Source: an uncultured Lachnospiraceae bacterium (lineage in GTDB: Bacteria > Bacillota > Clostridia > Lachnospirales > Lachnospiraceae). From it: a stretch of DNA of 32,739 bases. Below the pieces are notes generated by a model. The model was not told the origin of the DNA. It was given only the letters and a program-made list of their open reading frames with translations, and searched no databases. The position numbers were made by a program, and so were the translations under genes. The stretch covers positions 1 to 32,739 of the forward strand of contig CAJUTD010000027.1 of NCBI GenBank assembly GCA_910589635.1. The letters run 5' to 3'. Each line of letters starts with the position of its first letter. Position 1 is the first letter of the stretch. Positions 22,111 through 30,940 of this stretch are shown piece by piece.

Positions 22111-25100
22111 CTATTTGAGTTTCACGGAAACTACCTTACTCCATTTGCCGGCAATCTTCTTGCCCTTGACCGTACGGTAAGCACATACCCTCACATAGTA
22201 AGTCTTGCCTTTTTTCAGCCCGGTCTTCGTATAGCTTGTGGTCTTCGCTTTCTTAATCGTGATCGTCTTGAAGCCGGATTTCTTTTTCAGGGAATACTGC
22301 ACTTTATAGCCGCTTGCCCCAGTAACTTTCTTCCACTTGATGTTTAGCTTCGTCTTACCCTTTTTCTTCAAAGATATTTTTGCCGGTGCAGCCAGCGCGG
22401 TTTTCGCCGACGCTGTTTTCGAGAATACGGATTCCACTTTTTTGTTCCCGGATTTGGCATACACTTTTATTTTATAATAGTAGGTTTTATTGAATTTCAG
22501 CTTTCCGTCTTTGTAGGTTACAGTTTTGGGATTGGTAATCGTTTTAACCTTTTTGAATTTTCCTTTCTTGGAATCTGCACGGTAAATTTCGTAACCGCTG
22601 GCCCCGCTGACTTTCTTCCACTTCAAAGTTACAGCATTGTACACGGCCGTCTTCTTCGTAATAGAAGTCGCCCCCGGCTTCTTGGGTGTGCTTGCACCAG
22701 AAACATTCACGGTAAACTCGGCCTTGCAGCCCTGGTATGACACGATAATTTTCTGCGTTCCCGCTTTCTTTCCATTGAATCCGCTAATCGTGCAATCCTT
22801 GACATCCAGCGCATATTTGCCGCCTTTGTTGTCCACTGCCTGCAATTTCAGCCCTGTAAGATCCAACGTTTCCCCCAGCTTATAAGAAAGCTTCACCGGT
22901 TTGGCGGTAATCTCCAATTTTGCCAGGTAGAAAAGTTTGCTTGCTGCAGCTTCCAGACGATTGAGCGCAGCCATTACCTGAACCTTCGGCGCGTCCGCCT
23001 GATTTAACAGTGCTTCCGCCTGGGCAAGGCTGTCACAGAACTCTTTCCAGTCAGCATTGGAGGTCATGCCCTGTCCGGTTTTATTCTTCAAATCTGTGTA
23101 AACTTTATTCTGTTCCTTTAAATCCTCCTTGGGGTTGTAGGAAGCCCCTTTCACTTCCACCTGCGTAACCACTGATTTGTATTGATCCAGCAAATCGCGT
23201 TCTTCCACTACATCCAACACCGGCTCGCCGTCAATATCAAAATGTACCCGGCGGATGCTGGCGCTTCTGGTAGCGCTTCTTCCCCATTTAGCATGGTAAA
23301 TATTGTACATGACGCCATCGTAATCCACGATATAAGCATTATGCCCGGGGCCATACTGCCCTGGTACAGACCAGGAAGTGAGAATCGGAGAATTCCGCTT
23401 TCTCCAGGAATCCGCATCCAGTAAATTGCTGTCCGCCGAGGCCGTCATCAGGCCGATACAATAAGTATGGTCGGTAGCCCCGCCTGAAAAAGTGAGATAT
23501 ATCTTTCCATCCCTCTGAATCGTAAAAGGCGCTTCCACGACAAAGGTATTGTTATTATCCCAGCCATAATCCGGCCTGCAGATTGCCGTGCGGTCACTGG
23601 TAAGCTGCCAGGGCCTTTCTTTATCCACCGTGGCAATATACAGCCAGGAACCAGTGTCAACCGGATGAAGCTGACGCTGCGCCCAGGCAACGTAGCCCTG
23701 TTCTCCCACCTGAAAATACGTCATATCCAGGGTGATTCCCTGTGTATTTGTATCATACAAGTTATTTCCATCCATATCCTGTACGCGGATGGGCGTCTCC
23801 CAGTCCGCTGTTATCATGGGATCTCCGCCCTCTTTTAACTGCATAACATGAGACTGCACGCCGCTCCAATTGGTTAGGCTGCCTGCAAAAAAGATATACA
23901 GCTTTCCTTCTATAACATGCAGCTCCGGCGCCCAAAGACATGTTTTAAATAACTGCGGAAATGAATTTCCATCTAACAGGAGTGTTTCTGAAGAATTTTT
24001 AATCCCCTCCAGCGTATCGCTCTGGCGGATATATATTCTGCCCTGCCCATTCTCATCCGTGGAAATAAAGTAAAATTTGCCATTGTATTTCACCATCTGA
24101 GGATCTGGGCGGGCATTAAATAATGCTTTGCTGTTGTTAAATGTCGGCTGTGTAACCGTGCCTGTAACCGGATAAGTGCCAGGCTTTGTGAAATCGACCT
24201 CTGATACGTCCCACTCCACGCTTTTAGAAGCTATGGAACCGTCATTGTAACGCGCTATTGCGCGGACTGCCTGCATATCCTCTGCGGAAGTTGCTTTCAC
24301 CATTGCCGATACTTCCATCCCCGTGTTGGTAAGTTTCGATAATTTATTCCTAAGCTTCGTGCCTTTGGCATTTTCTAATGGCAGAAAATTGCCCGACTTG
24401 GCGCCGGCCAGCCCCAGCTCTGCCTTGCGCATTGACACTGCCGACACTTTCACTGGTTGCGAAACCTGCGCGGATGCGCTGATTTGAGACAAAATATTCT
24501 GATAAAAATTGCCCGCGCCGTCGTTCCAGGTTAGGCGGTAACTGTCTATGGCGGAATCATACTCGCAGACCGGTTCGCAGACTGCCAGATCCGTTTTTAA
24601 ATCCACAAATCCCACTTCATCATAATCGACAAAGTCTTTCGTTGTATATAGCATAACGGAAGATGCCTTCGTTGCATCCTGTGCGCCTTTCTCCTCTGTG
24701 CGCACTGCCGCTACGCCATAATTGCCTTCTTTGGTATAGAACAAATATGGGTCTTTTAATCCCTTAGGTACAAGCTGTTCGTTATCCTTGCTCTCTGCGC
24801 GCATAAACAACACCCCATAATCGTCATGCAAGGCTGTAAATCCGTCTCTGCCATTCTCGCTGTAAGCAAGGAACATGCTACGCGCCAATTTATCCACACA
24901 ATCCCCGGACGGCGTGCGCGTATAAGCGGCAACATACCCGGCGTCTGCGCCTAACAGCCAGCCGCGGAACAATTTCTGCTCGCTCTTGCTACCGTCAGAA
25001 AGCGTTGCTTTCAGCTGATACTCCTGCTTGCCATTAAAATCTGCGGCAATGCTGCCGTCGCTCTTTACTGCACTGCTGCCACTCCAGGAAATGGAAATCC

Positions 25101-26253
25101 CGGATATATTTGTCGGCAAAACTGTACCGTTGTCCAGGACATAGGGAATTTGCAGATTTTCTTTGGCAAACGCAAGCCTGCTGTCCGCCGGCACTACGGT
25201 AATCACAAACGTTTTGGTTTCTTTTGCATTCCCTAATTGCAGTAAAGCCGTCAGGGTAACCGTCTCTTGCTGTGCCGGCAAGGTAACCTGCCCGTCTTTG
25301 GAAATCACAGCCTCCTTGTCGGATGACCAGGTAATCGTCGCGCCATGGCTCTCACTTGGAAGCTCTAACTTTTTCGCCTCCATGACGATACCGTTTTCCA
25401 TCTGGTCCTCTAAGGAGAGCTGGCCTACGATGGATGGCAGAAGAGATTCCTGCATTTCACTGCTGATGTATTCCGTATCAAAATACTGTTCCTGCACCTG
25501 GTTTGCCGTCATAGCTCCCTCGTAGACTTTCAGGTCACGGAACGAACCGCCGTATGTATTGTCTTCCACATAATTGGACCTGCCAATATAAGCCTGGATA
25601 TCAGATTTGAAATCTGCCACTTTCTTTGTCTTAGAAGCCGTCCCTACCTGTACGCCATTGATATAACCGGTGATAGAATCTTCGGTAAGTACCGTGGTGT
25701 AATGCGCCCACTTATTCTTATACTGCGCCGTGTCCCCGGCAGTCACGCCGACTTCACTATTATACGGCGCATCGGAATTATCGGTATTAGTAAATACTGA
25801 TTTAAAGCGGCTGTCCGGATTAATGGGGTTAAACAGCCAGTAGTTCAACGGCATTTTATTATCCTGGGGAGCGGTGCCAAAAAACAACGCTCCATAATTT
25901 CCCTTATCCGATGCATTTTTAATCCACACAGAAATCGTAAGCTTCTCTCTGCCAGTAAATAACTCGCCCGGCAGCGTCACATAAGGCGCGTCGGCTGCAC
26001 TCGTTTTCTTGCCGCCGGAAAGAACCAAACCGTCATTGTAAGATACATTTCCGTGCTCTTCTCCGTGCCTGCCATTACCGGAAATGTCATTGGCATCCTC
26101 CTGCAATGGATATCTTGCCAGAAGGCTGCCGCCCTCCGGCCCGCCTGCCGCTGCCTGCGCATGTATGCCTGCTGTGGGTATCCCTGTAACTGCCAGAATC
26201 ACCGCCAACAAACATGATGCCAGTCTGTTTGTCCGTCTTCTGCTTTTTTGCAT
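22111..26253 (-). CDS. Secreted multidomain GH43 family glycosidase
   Basis: About 1380 residues; positions count from the preferred ATG at 26253 (MQKSRRRTNRL, GGGAG 10 bases upstream). Signal peptide 1-35. Laminin G/concanavalin-like domain about 45-260. Ig-like segment about 270-400. Residues about 430-590 look like a degenerate GH43-type propeller (LAYSENGRDGF, LKDPYLFY). The complete GH43 catalytic domain lies at about 705-1015: RPDPQM with the general base Asp717, LWAPELHVIEGKLYIFF, VVEAPFT with the acid Glu907, and GPGHNAYI. A FIVAR-like helical segment follows (about 1035-1110), then Big_3 (about 1110-1185) and two fibronectin III domains to the end. No cell-wall sorting motif. It probably cleaves arabinose- or xylose-containing polysaccharide outside the cell; substrate not determinable. 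Confidence 0.88.
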   Translation of the reverse strand: MQKSRRRTNRLASCLLAVILAVTGIPTAGIHAQAAAGGPEGGSLLARYPLQEDANDISGNGRHGEEHGNVSYNDGLVLSGGKKTSAADAPYVTLPGELFTGREKLTISVWIKNASDKGNYGALFFGTAPQDNKMPLNYWLFNPINPDSRFKSVFTNTDNSDAPYNSEVGVTAGDTAQYKNKWAHYTTVLTEDSITGYINGVQVGTASKTKKVADFKSDIQAYIGRSNYVEDNTYGGSFRDLKVYEGAMTANQVQEQYFDTEYISSEMQESLLPSIVGQLSLEDQMENGIVMEAKKLELPSESHGATITWSSDKEAVISKDGQVTLPAQQETVTLTALLQLGNAKETKTFVITVVPADSRLAFAKENLQIPYVLDNGTVLPTNISGISISWSGSSAVKSDGSIAADFNGKQEYQLKATLSDGSKSEQKLFRGWLLGADAGYVAAYTRTPSGDCVDKLARSMFLAYSENGRDGFTALHDDYGVLFMRAESKDNEQLVPKGLKDPYLFYTKEGNYGVAAVRTEEKGAQDATKASSVMLYTTKDFVDYDEVGFVDLKTDLAVCEPVCEYDSAIDSYRLTWNDGAGNFYQNILSQISASAQVSQPVKVSAVSMRKAELGLAGAKSGNFLPLENAKGTKLRNKLSKLTNTGMEVSAMVKATSAEDMQAVRAIARYNDGSIASKSVEWDVSEVDFTKPGTYPVTGTVTQPTFNNSKALFNARPDPQMVKYNGKFYFISTDENGQGRIYIRQSDTLEGIKNSSETLLLDGNSFPQLFKTCLWAPELHVIEGKLYIFFAGSLTNWSGVQSHVMQLKEGGDPMITADWETPIRVQDMDGNNLYDTNTQGITLDMTYFQVGEQGYVAWAQRQLHPVDTGSWLYIATVDKERPWQLTSDRTAICRPDYGWDNNNTFVVEAPFTIQRDGKIYLTFSGGATDHTYCIGLMTASADSNLLDADSWRKRNSPILTSWSVPGQYGPGHNAYIVDYDGVMYNIYHAKWGRSATRSASIRRVHFDIDGEPVLDVVEERDLLDQYKSVVTQVEVKGASYNPKEDLKEQNKVYTDLKNKTGQGMTSNADWKEFCDSLAQAEALLNQADAPKVQVMAALNRLEAAASKLFYLAKLEITAKPVKLSYKLGETLDLTGLKLQAVDNKGGKYALDVKDCTISGFNGKKAGTQKIIVSYQGCKAEFTVNVSGASTPKKPGATSITKKTAVYNAVTLKWKKVSGASGYEIYRADSKKGKFKKVKTITNPKTVTYKDGKLKFNKTYYYKIKVYAKSGNKKVESVFSKTASAKTALAAPAKISLKKKGKTKLNIKWKKVTGASGYKVQYSLKKKSGFKTITIKKAKTTSYTKTGLKKGKTYYVRVCAYRTVKGKKIAGKWSKVVSVKLK

Positions 26254-26341
26254 AAATATCGCTCCCTTCCATTCTTGTTTTTGGGTATTACCCCAATACT
26301 TTGGGAATTTACCGTACCGGCCAATTCTGAAACACAAAGCC

Positions 26342-28483
26342 TTACAGCTTCATTGTCAACTGAATGCGCTTCTTCTTCAAATCCACGCTCATCACCTTAA
26401 CTTCCACGATATCGCCCACACTGACTGCCTCTAATGGATGCTTAATATAGCGTTCCGTCATCTGGGAAACATGCACTAAGCCGTCCTGATGAACGCCTAT
26501 ATCTACAAAAGCGCCAAAATCAATGACATTGCGCACCGTGCCTTTCAATATCATACCTGGCGTTAAATCTTTCATCTCCAATACGTCCGTGCGCAGGATA
26601 GGCTTTGGCATCTCATCCCTGGGATCGCGCGCCGGCTTCTCCAATTCCTTGACAATATCCTGCAATGTCAGCTCGCCAACTTCCAGCTCAGCGGCAAGTT
26701 TTTTATAGTCTGAGATTTTCTTAGAAATCCCGGACAGTTTGCCGCCGCGGATATCTTCCGGCTCAAACCCCAGCCTTTCTAATAATTTCTTCGCCGCATC
26801 GTAGCTCTCAGGATGGACGCTGGTGCCGTCTAAGGGATTTTTGCCATCGCTGATACGCATGAATCCCGCGCACTGCTCGTACGCTTTCGGTCCCAATTTC
26901 GCCACCTTCAAAAGTTGTGCGCGTGTGAGGAATCTGCCGTTCTCCTCACGGTATGCAACAATATTTTTGGCAATGGCTTTGCTGATACCTGATATGTACT
27001 CCAACAAAGATGCAGAGGCCGTGTTCAAATCTACGCCCACCTTATTGACACAGTCTTCCACCACGCCGTTTAAGGCGCCGCTCAATTTTTTCTGGTTCAT
27101 ATCATGCTGATACTGCCCCACACCGATGGACTTGGGGTCAATCTTCACAAGCTCTGCCAACGGGTCTTGAAGCCTTCTGGCAATGGAAGCCGCGCTCCTC
27201 TGTCCTACGTCAAAATTGGGGAATTCCTCTGTGGCAAGTTTGCTTGCCGAATAGACGGAAGCTCCCGCCTCATTTACAATGATATACTGCACCGGTTTGG
27301 GGATTTCCTTTAACAAATCTACAATAATCATCTCCGATTCCCGGGATGCCGTGCCGTTTCCTACAGAAATCAGGGAAATATCGTATTTCTGAATTAACTT
27401 TTTGAGCACAGCCTTGGACTGTTCCACCTTATTCTGGGGAGCGGTCGGATAGATGACCGTGGTATCTAACACCTTACCCGTAGAATCCACAACCGCCAGC
27501 TTACACCCGGTACGAAACGCCGGATCCCAGCCAAGCACAACTTTTCCGGCAATCGGCGGCTGCATCAGAAGCTGCTCCAAATTCTTGCCAAATACCTTAA
27601 TCGCACCATCCTCAGCGCGCTCTGTCAGCTCATTACGAATTTCACGCTCAATGGCTGGCGCAATCAGACGTTTATAACTGTCCTCTATCACTTCACGAAG
27701 AACCTCAGTAGTATGAGGGTTCTCCCGCACAATCGTTTTCTTTGCCAAATACTGCAAAATCTGCTCTGTGGGCGCCTCCACCTTGACAGTTAGCACTTTT
27801 TCCGCTTCTCCGCGGTTTAGTGCGAGAATTCGGTGCCCGGCGAGCTTTGCCAGACCCTCCTCAAATTCATAATACATTTCATAGACTGACTCCGCCTCGG
27901 GATCTTTTGCCACCGAAACAATCTTGCCCACGCGCATCGTGAGGTCGCGAATATATTTTCGGTAATCCGCCTCATCAGAGATTGCCTCCGCCAGAATATC
28001 CATTGCCCCGGCAATGGCGTCCTGTACGGTATTCACTTCCTTCTCCGGGTTCAAGAAGCTCTCCGCCTCCTGTTCCAATGGCTTGTCCGTCATTTGCAGC
28101 AGTATAATATTTGCCAAAGGCTCCAATCCCTTTTCTTTGGCAATCGTAGCGCGGGTACGCCGTTTGGGACGGTAAGGGCGGTAAAGGTCTTCCACAGCCA
28201 CCAGTGTCTCCGCCGCCAGAATCTGCCGCTTCAATTCCTCCGTCAACTTGCCCTGCTCTTCAATGCTCGCAAGCACCTGTTCTTTTTTCTCCTCCAGATT
28301 CCGCAGGTAAGTAAGACGCTCAAAGAGGTTGCGCAATACCTCGTCATTTAAAGCGCCTGTCGCCTCTTTGCGGTACCTGGAAATAAAGGGAATCGTGTTT
28401 CCCTCGTCAATCAGCTGTACCGCCGCCTGCGCCTGCTGTGTCTTAATATTCAGTTCCTTTGCTAATTGTGCGATAATATCCAT
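26342..28483 (-). CDS. tex: Tex family RNA-binding transcription accessory protein
   Basis: 713 residues, full length. The N-terminal helical Tex domain has NTIPFISRYRKEATGALND and YRPYRPKRRTRATIAKEKGL. A YqgF-like RNase H fold begins near 315 (VVLGWDPAFRTGCKLAVVD). Next come the helix-hairpin-helix segment around 490-560 (VDLNTASASLLEYISGIS, GPKAYEQCAGF) and a C-terminal S1 RNA-binding domain (GTVRNVIDFGAFVDIGVHQD). Tex binds nucleic acid and helps transcription and stress tolerance. The start at 28483 (MDIIAQLAKELN) has AAGGAG 8 bases upstream; an upstream ATG lacks one. It ends 88 bases before the GH43 gene and is transcribed divergently from the DUF4190 gene. Confidence 0.95.
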   Translation of the reverse strand: MDIIAQLAKELNIKTQQAQAAVQLIDEGNTIPFISRYRKEATGALNDEVLRNLFERLTYLRNLEEKKEQVLASIEEQGKLTEELKRQILAAETLVAVEDLYRPYRPKRRTRATIAKEKGLEPLANIILLQMTDKPLEQEAESFLNPEKEVNTVQDAIAGAMDILAEAISDEADYRKYIRDLTMRVGKIVSVAKDPEAESVYEMYYEFEEGLAKLAGHRILALNRGEAEKVLTVKVEAPTEQILQYLAKKTIVRENPHTTEVLREVIEDSYKRLIAPAIEREIRNELTERAEDGAIKVFGKNLEQLLMQPPIAGKVVLGWDPAFRTGCKLAVVDSTGKVLDTTVIYPTAPQNKVEQSKAVLKKLIQKYDISLISVGNGTASRESEMIIVDLLKEIPKPVQYIIVNEAGASVYSASKLATEEFPNFDVGQRSAASIARRLQDPLAELVKIDPKSIGVGQYQHDMNQKKLSGALNGVVEDCVNKVGVDLNTASASLLEYISGISKAIAKNIVAYREENGRFLTRAQLLKVAKLGPKAYEQCAGFMRISDGKNPLDGTSVHPESYDAAKKLLERLGFEPEDIRGGKLSGISKKISDYKKLAAELEVGELTLQDIVKELEKPARDPRDEMPKPILRTDVLEMKDLTPGMILKGTVRNVIDFGAFVDIGVHQDGLVHVSQMTERYIKHPLEAVSVGDIVEVKVMSVDLKKKRIQLTMKL

Positions 28484-28569
28484 AACTATGCTCCTTATTA
28501 CTTTGTTGGTATTTGGCAATTACGAAACTAGAATTTTTATATTTCATTTACAATTGCGAACTTAATAAA

Positions 28570-28599
28570 ATTATAGCACACCTCTTCAAACTACGGCAA
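28570..28599 (-). promoter_or_regulatory. tex promoter
   Basis: Minus strand TTGCCG (28599-28594), 18-base spacer, TATAAT (28575-28570), about 85 bases before the tex start. Confidence 0.6.
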
Positions 28600-28611
28600 T
28601 CATATATTAAT

Positions 28612-28640
28612 TTGTATTTTTCCCTTTGAAATGCTACAAT
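28612..28640 (+). promoter_or_regulatory. Promoter of the DUF4190 gene
   Basis: Plus strand TTGTAT (28612-28617), 17-base spacer, TACAAT (28635-28640), 40 bases before the ATG. It is back to back with the tex promoter. Confidence 0.65.
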
Positions 28641-28679
28641 AGATGAAAATAATATGAAACCGAAAAGGAGGATTTTCCT

Positions 28680-29075
28680 ATGGACTACAACGAATACAAT
28701 ATGCCAAATACGCCCGGGACATCCTACATAGAAAAACGCTCCCAAAGTATGGCAATCGCCTCTATGGTACTGGCTATTGCCGGACTGGTGATGGGCTGCT
28801 GCATCTATCCGGCGATTATCTTCGGCTCTCTGGCAATCATTTTAGCGCTGCTCTCACGCGGTGGCGAAATGACTACGAGCGGCTACGCCAAAGCTGGTTT
28901 AATCCTTGGCATTATCGCCATTGTTTTTGGCATTCTGTTCTTTATTTATGGACTTGTCACTCTCTTAGTCCAATTTGGCGGACTGGAAGGTTATATGAAT
29001 TATATAGAAGAAATTATGGAAGATATGGGTTATCCATCCTACTATGATTCTTATGATATGTTCAATAATATGTAA
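28680..29075 (+). CDS. DUF4190 family membrane protein
   Basis: 131 residues, the only intact large plus-strand gene. A short polar N-terminus with Tyr, Asn and Pro is followed by a DUF4190 core: ASMVLAIAGLVMGCCIYPAI and then a second glycine-rich helix, SGYAKAGLILGIIAIVFGIL, in a helical hairpin. The acidic, tyrosine-rich tail (YIEEIMEDMGYPSYYDSYDM) probably lies in the cytoplasm. The family is common in Lachnospiraceae and has no established function. Start: ATG at 28680 with AAGGAGG 8 bases upstream and its own promoter. It does not share an operon with any neighbour. Confidence 0.85.
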   Translation: MDYNEYNMPNTPGTSYIEKRSQSMAIASMVLAIAGLVMGCCIYPAIIFGSLAIILALLSRGGEMTTSGYAKAGLILGIIAIVFGILFFIYGLVTLLVQFGGLEGYMNYIEEIMEDMGYPSYYDSYDMFNNM

Positions 29076-29087
29076 TGAAATTTTCGT

Positions 29088-29421
29088 GGGACTGTAGCAC
29101 TAATATATTTACTCGTTCAAAAGGTCTTGCCGCTATTGCGGCAAAGACAGAATGGGGCTGTCGCACGAAGATATTATTTCGTTCAAAAGGTCTTGCCGCT
29201 ATTGCGGCAAAGACAGAATGCACAAAAATCACTCTGGGAAGCTAGCTTCCCAAGATAATTTTTGTGCATGTTGTTTCCATCGCTTCGCTATGGAAACCTT
29301 TTGAACGAATGAAACCTTTATCGATTGCTTCGTGCGACAGCCCCTTGTCGTTTCCATTGCAAAGTAATGGAAACCTTTTGAACGAATATATAGCTTGTAA
29401 TTTATGTTAGTGCGACAACCC
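29088..29421. repeat. Outer palindromic repeat element, interrupted by a second copy
   Basis: Ends are GGGACTGTAGCACTAA (29088 onward) and TTAGTGCGACAACCC (29407-29421), imperfect inverted repeats. Inside them are CGTTCAAAAGG (29114 onward) and its complement CCTTTTGAACG (about 29373-29383). The 41 bases at 29114-29154 recur exactly at 29180-29220. This fills the gap between the DUF4190 and YjbR genes; no coding sequence is seen in it. Confidence 0.75.
29154..29344. repeat. Inner palindromic repeat element nested in the outer copy
   Basis: Perfect 17-bp terminal inverted repeats, GGGGCTGTCGCACGAAG (29154-29170) and its complement (29328-29344). Internal hairpins: GTCTTGCCGC with GCGGCAAAGAC, a long stem TGCACAAAAAT with ATTTTTGTGCA capped by GGGAAGCTAGCTTCCC, and GGTTTCCAT with ATGGAAACC. 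It resembles a small non-autonomous (MITE-like) element. Confidence 0.75.
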
Positions 29422-29429
29422 TTGTTCCT

Positions 29430-30092
29430 TCACTTTGCGGCCAGTTCGTAACTTTCCCTAATCCGTTCTTTTAATTCCTCATCAGGAATGCCCCCGTCTA
29501 ACACCAATGTATACCAACTTCTCTTATTCATATGCCAACCGGGATAGTAATTATCTCTTGACAGGATTGTTTCCGCTTCGGCCGGATTCATGCGCAGGTC
29601 GATAATCTCCTCCATCTTATCTGATTCCAGTCCAATTTTTTTCCCTAAGACCGTTAAAATAGCGCCATACCACTTCTTATTATCTTTTCTGCGCCAAATG
29701 GCATTATCTGGAAATCTTGCCCAAAGAAATTCAAGTTCATCTCCATATATTTCTCTGACAAATTCAATTACCATCTGTGCCTGTGATGTTTTAAAAATTG
29801 CAGCTTCATAGCACTTTTGGACAATATCGCATATCACCTGTTCAATGGCAGATCTGATTTCTCCTACATAGGAACCAGAAGCGTTCACTTTATAAAGAAT
29901 ATATGCTTCGCCGGTTTCTTTTTCAATTAACTCTGTGTTGACCGTATCATCTGCTTCGATTTGAACCGTGAGCAGGAATGTGCCGTTACAGATTTCAGTA
30001 GCATACTGAAAATAATCTCCTCTATCCTCAAATCCGTAAGAAATTAATTTCTCCGGGATTGGCTTTTTCCTCCTTGTGAGCTCCTCAAACAT
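29430..30092 (-). CDS. MmcQ/YjbR family protein
   Basis: 220 residues. The C-terminal half is the YjbR (CyaY-like) fold: FPDNAIWRRKDNKKWYGAIL, then IIDLRMNPAEAETILSRDNY, then the conserved end YPGWHMNKRSWYTLVLDG. In the N-terminal half a further domain with FEDRGDYFQYATEICNGTFL precedes it, which makes this longer than the usual 110-120 residue YjbR protein; the two-part form is also common in Clostridia. YjbR proteins are predicted DNA- or nucleotide-binding, without a proven role. The start at 30092 has GGGGGA a few bases upstream. Single-gene unit ending 9 bases from the palindromic repeat. Confidence 0.85.
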   Translation of the reverse strand: MFEELTRRKKPIPEKLISYGFEDRGDYFQYATEICNGTFLLTVQIEADDTVNTELIEKETGEAYILYKVNASGSYVGEIRSAIEQVICDIVQKCYEAAIFKTSQAQMVIEFVREIYGDELEFLWARFPDNAIWRRKDNKKWYGAILTVLGKKIGLESDKMEEIIDLRMNPAEAETILSRDNYYPGWHMNKRSWYTLVLDGGIPDEELKERIRESYELAAK

Positions 30093-30161
30093 ATTGCGTC
30101 CCCCAAAAGACTTAATTTGCCGATTTCCTGTGCTTATTACTCCGGCGGTTAAATGTTGATA

Positions 30162-30938
30162 TTATGGGGTAAAGAACCGGTTATCATACCCAGCTTCATT
30201 ATCAGACGCACTATTGGGGCTCACATCCAATTCCCCAATCAAGTCCCGATAGAAATTAACGTTCGTCTGCATCATATACGGCGTCACCCACAACATACCA
30301 ATACCGCAGGAGAGAAGTCCCAGCAGCGACCAGCCGATAAAACTCATATAAATATAGAAAAACCTGCCCATATTGCCTTCCATCATTTGTGAGCTGGTAC
30401 GGAAAGCCTCTATGACAGACATATCGCCATGTTCCACCAGCAAATAGTATAATAGTGACAGGCGAAGCGACACATATACCACAACTGCAATACCAGCGAT
30501 ATACAACGCCACCCCTATCACTATTGCCAGCACGGTGTCAGCAACAATCCCTACTACCAGACAGATAGCCCCCGGCAGCATGCATACCATCTCAACAACA
30601 AATATCATGACATACCCCAGAATATAACGATCCGGCCTTCTGGTAAATTCCCCAAAGACCATACCTATGCTAACTTCCTGATTTCTGGCAAATCCAAGAT
30701 ACATACGCAGAATCCCACACTGCAGCACCATGGAGACTGCCGAAATAATAATTCCCGCCACCATATAGGTAATATACTGTATTGCTCCTCTTCCGGTGAT
30801 GATAAGCAGAAAATAGAATGGCGTCAATAATCCCGATATTATCATCTGCACTAGCAGGTTTGCCCCAATGGCAAGCCCCCAGCGCCCATTTAACTGTTCT
30901 CTTGCTAACCTTTTTAACTCCGCCGATGTATGTCTCAT
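30162..30938 (-). CDS. DUF975 family integral membrane protein
   Basis: 258 residues with about five to six hydrophobic helices. The N-terminal motif SAELKRLAREQLNGRWGLAIG is the diagnostic start of DUF975. The segment LRLSLLYYLLVEHGDMSVIE, followed by AFRTSSQMMEGNMGRFF, is the other conserved block, and a cytoplasmic tail ends the protein. The function of the family is unknown; several relatives lie near secretion or envelope genes. Start ATG at 30938, only 2 bases after the stop of the SprA-like gene, so the two are translationally coupled. GGAGCG lies 9-10 bases upstream. Confidence 0.87.
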   Translation of the reverse strand: MRHTSAELKRLAREQLNGRWGLAIGANLLVQMIISGLLTPFYFLLIITGRGAIQYITYMVAGIIISAVSMVLQCGILRMYLGFARNQEVSIGMVFGEFTRRPDRYILGYVMIFVVEMVCMLPGAICLVVGIVADTVLAIVIGVALYIAGIAVVVYVSLRLSLLYYLLVEHGDMSVIEAFRTSSQMMEGNMGRFFYIYMSFIGWSLLGLLSCGIGMLWVTPYMMQTNVNFYRDLIGELDVSPNSASDNEAGYDNRFFTP

Positions 30939-30940
30939 AT

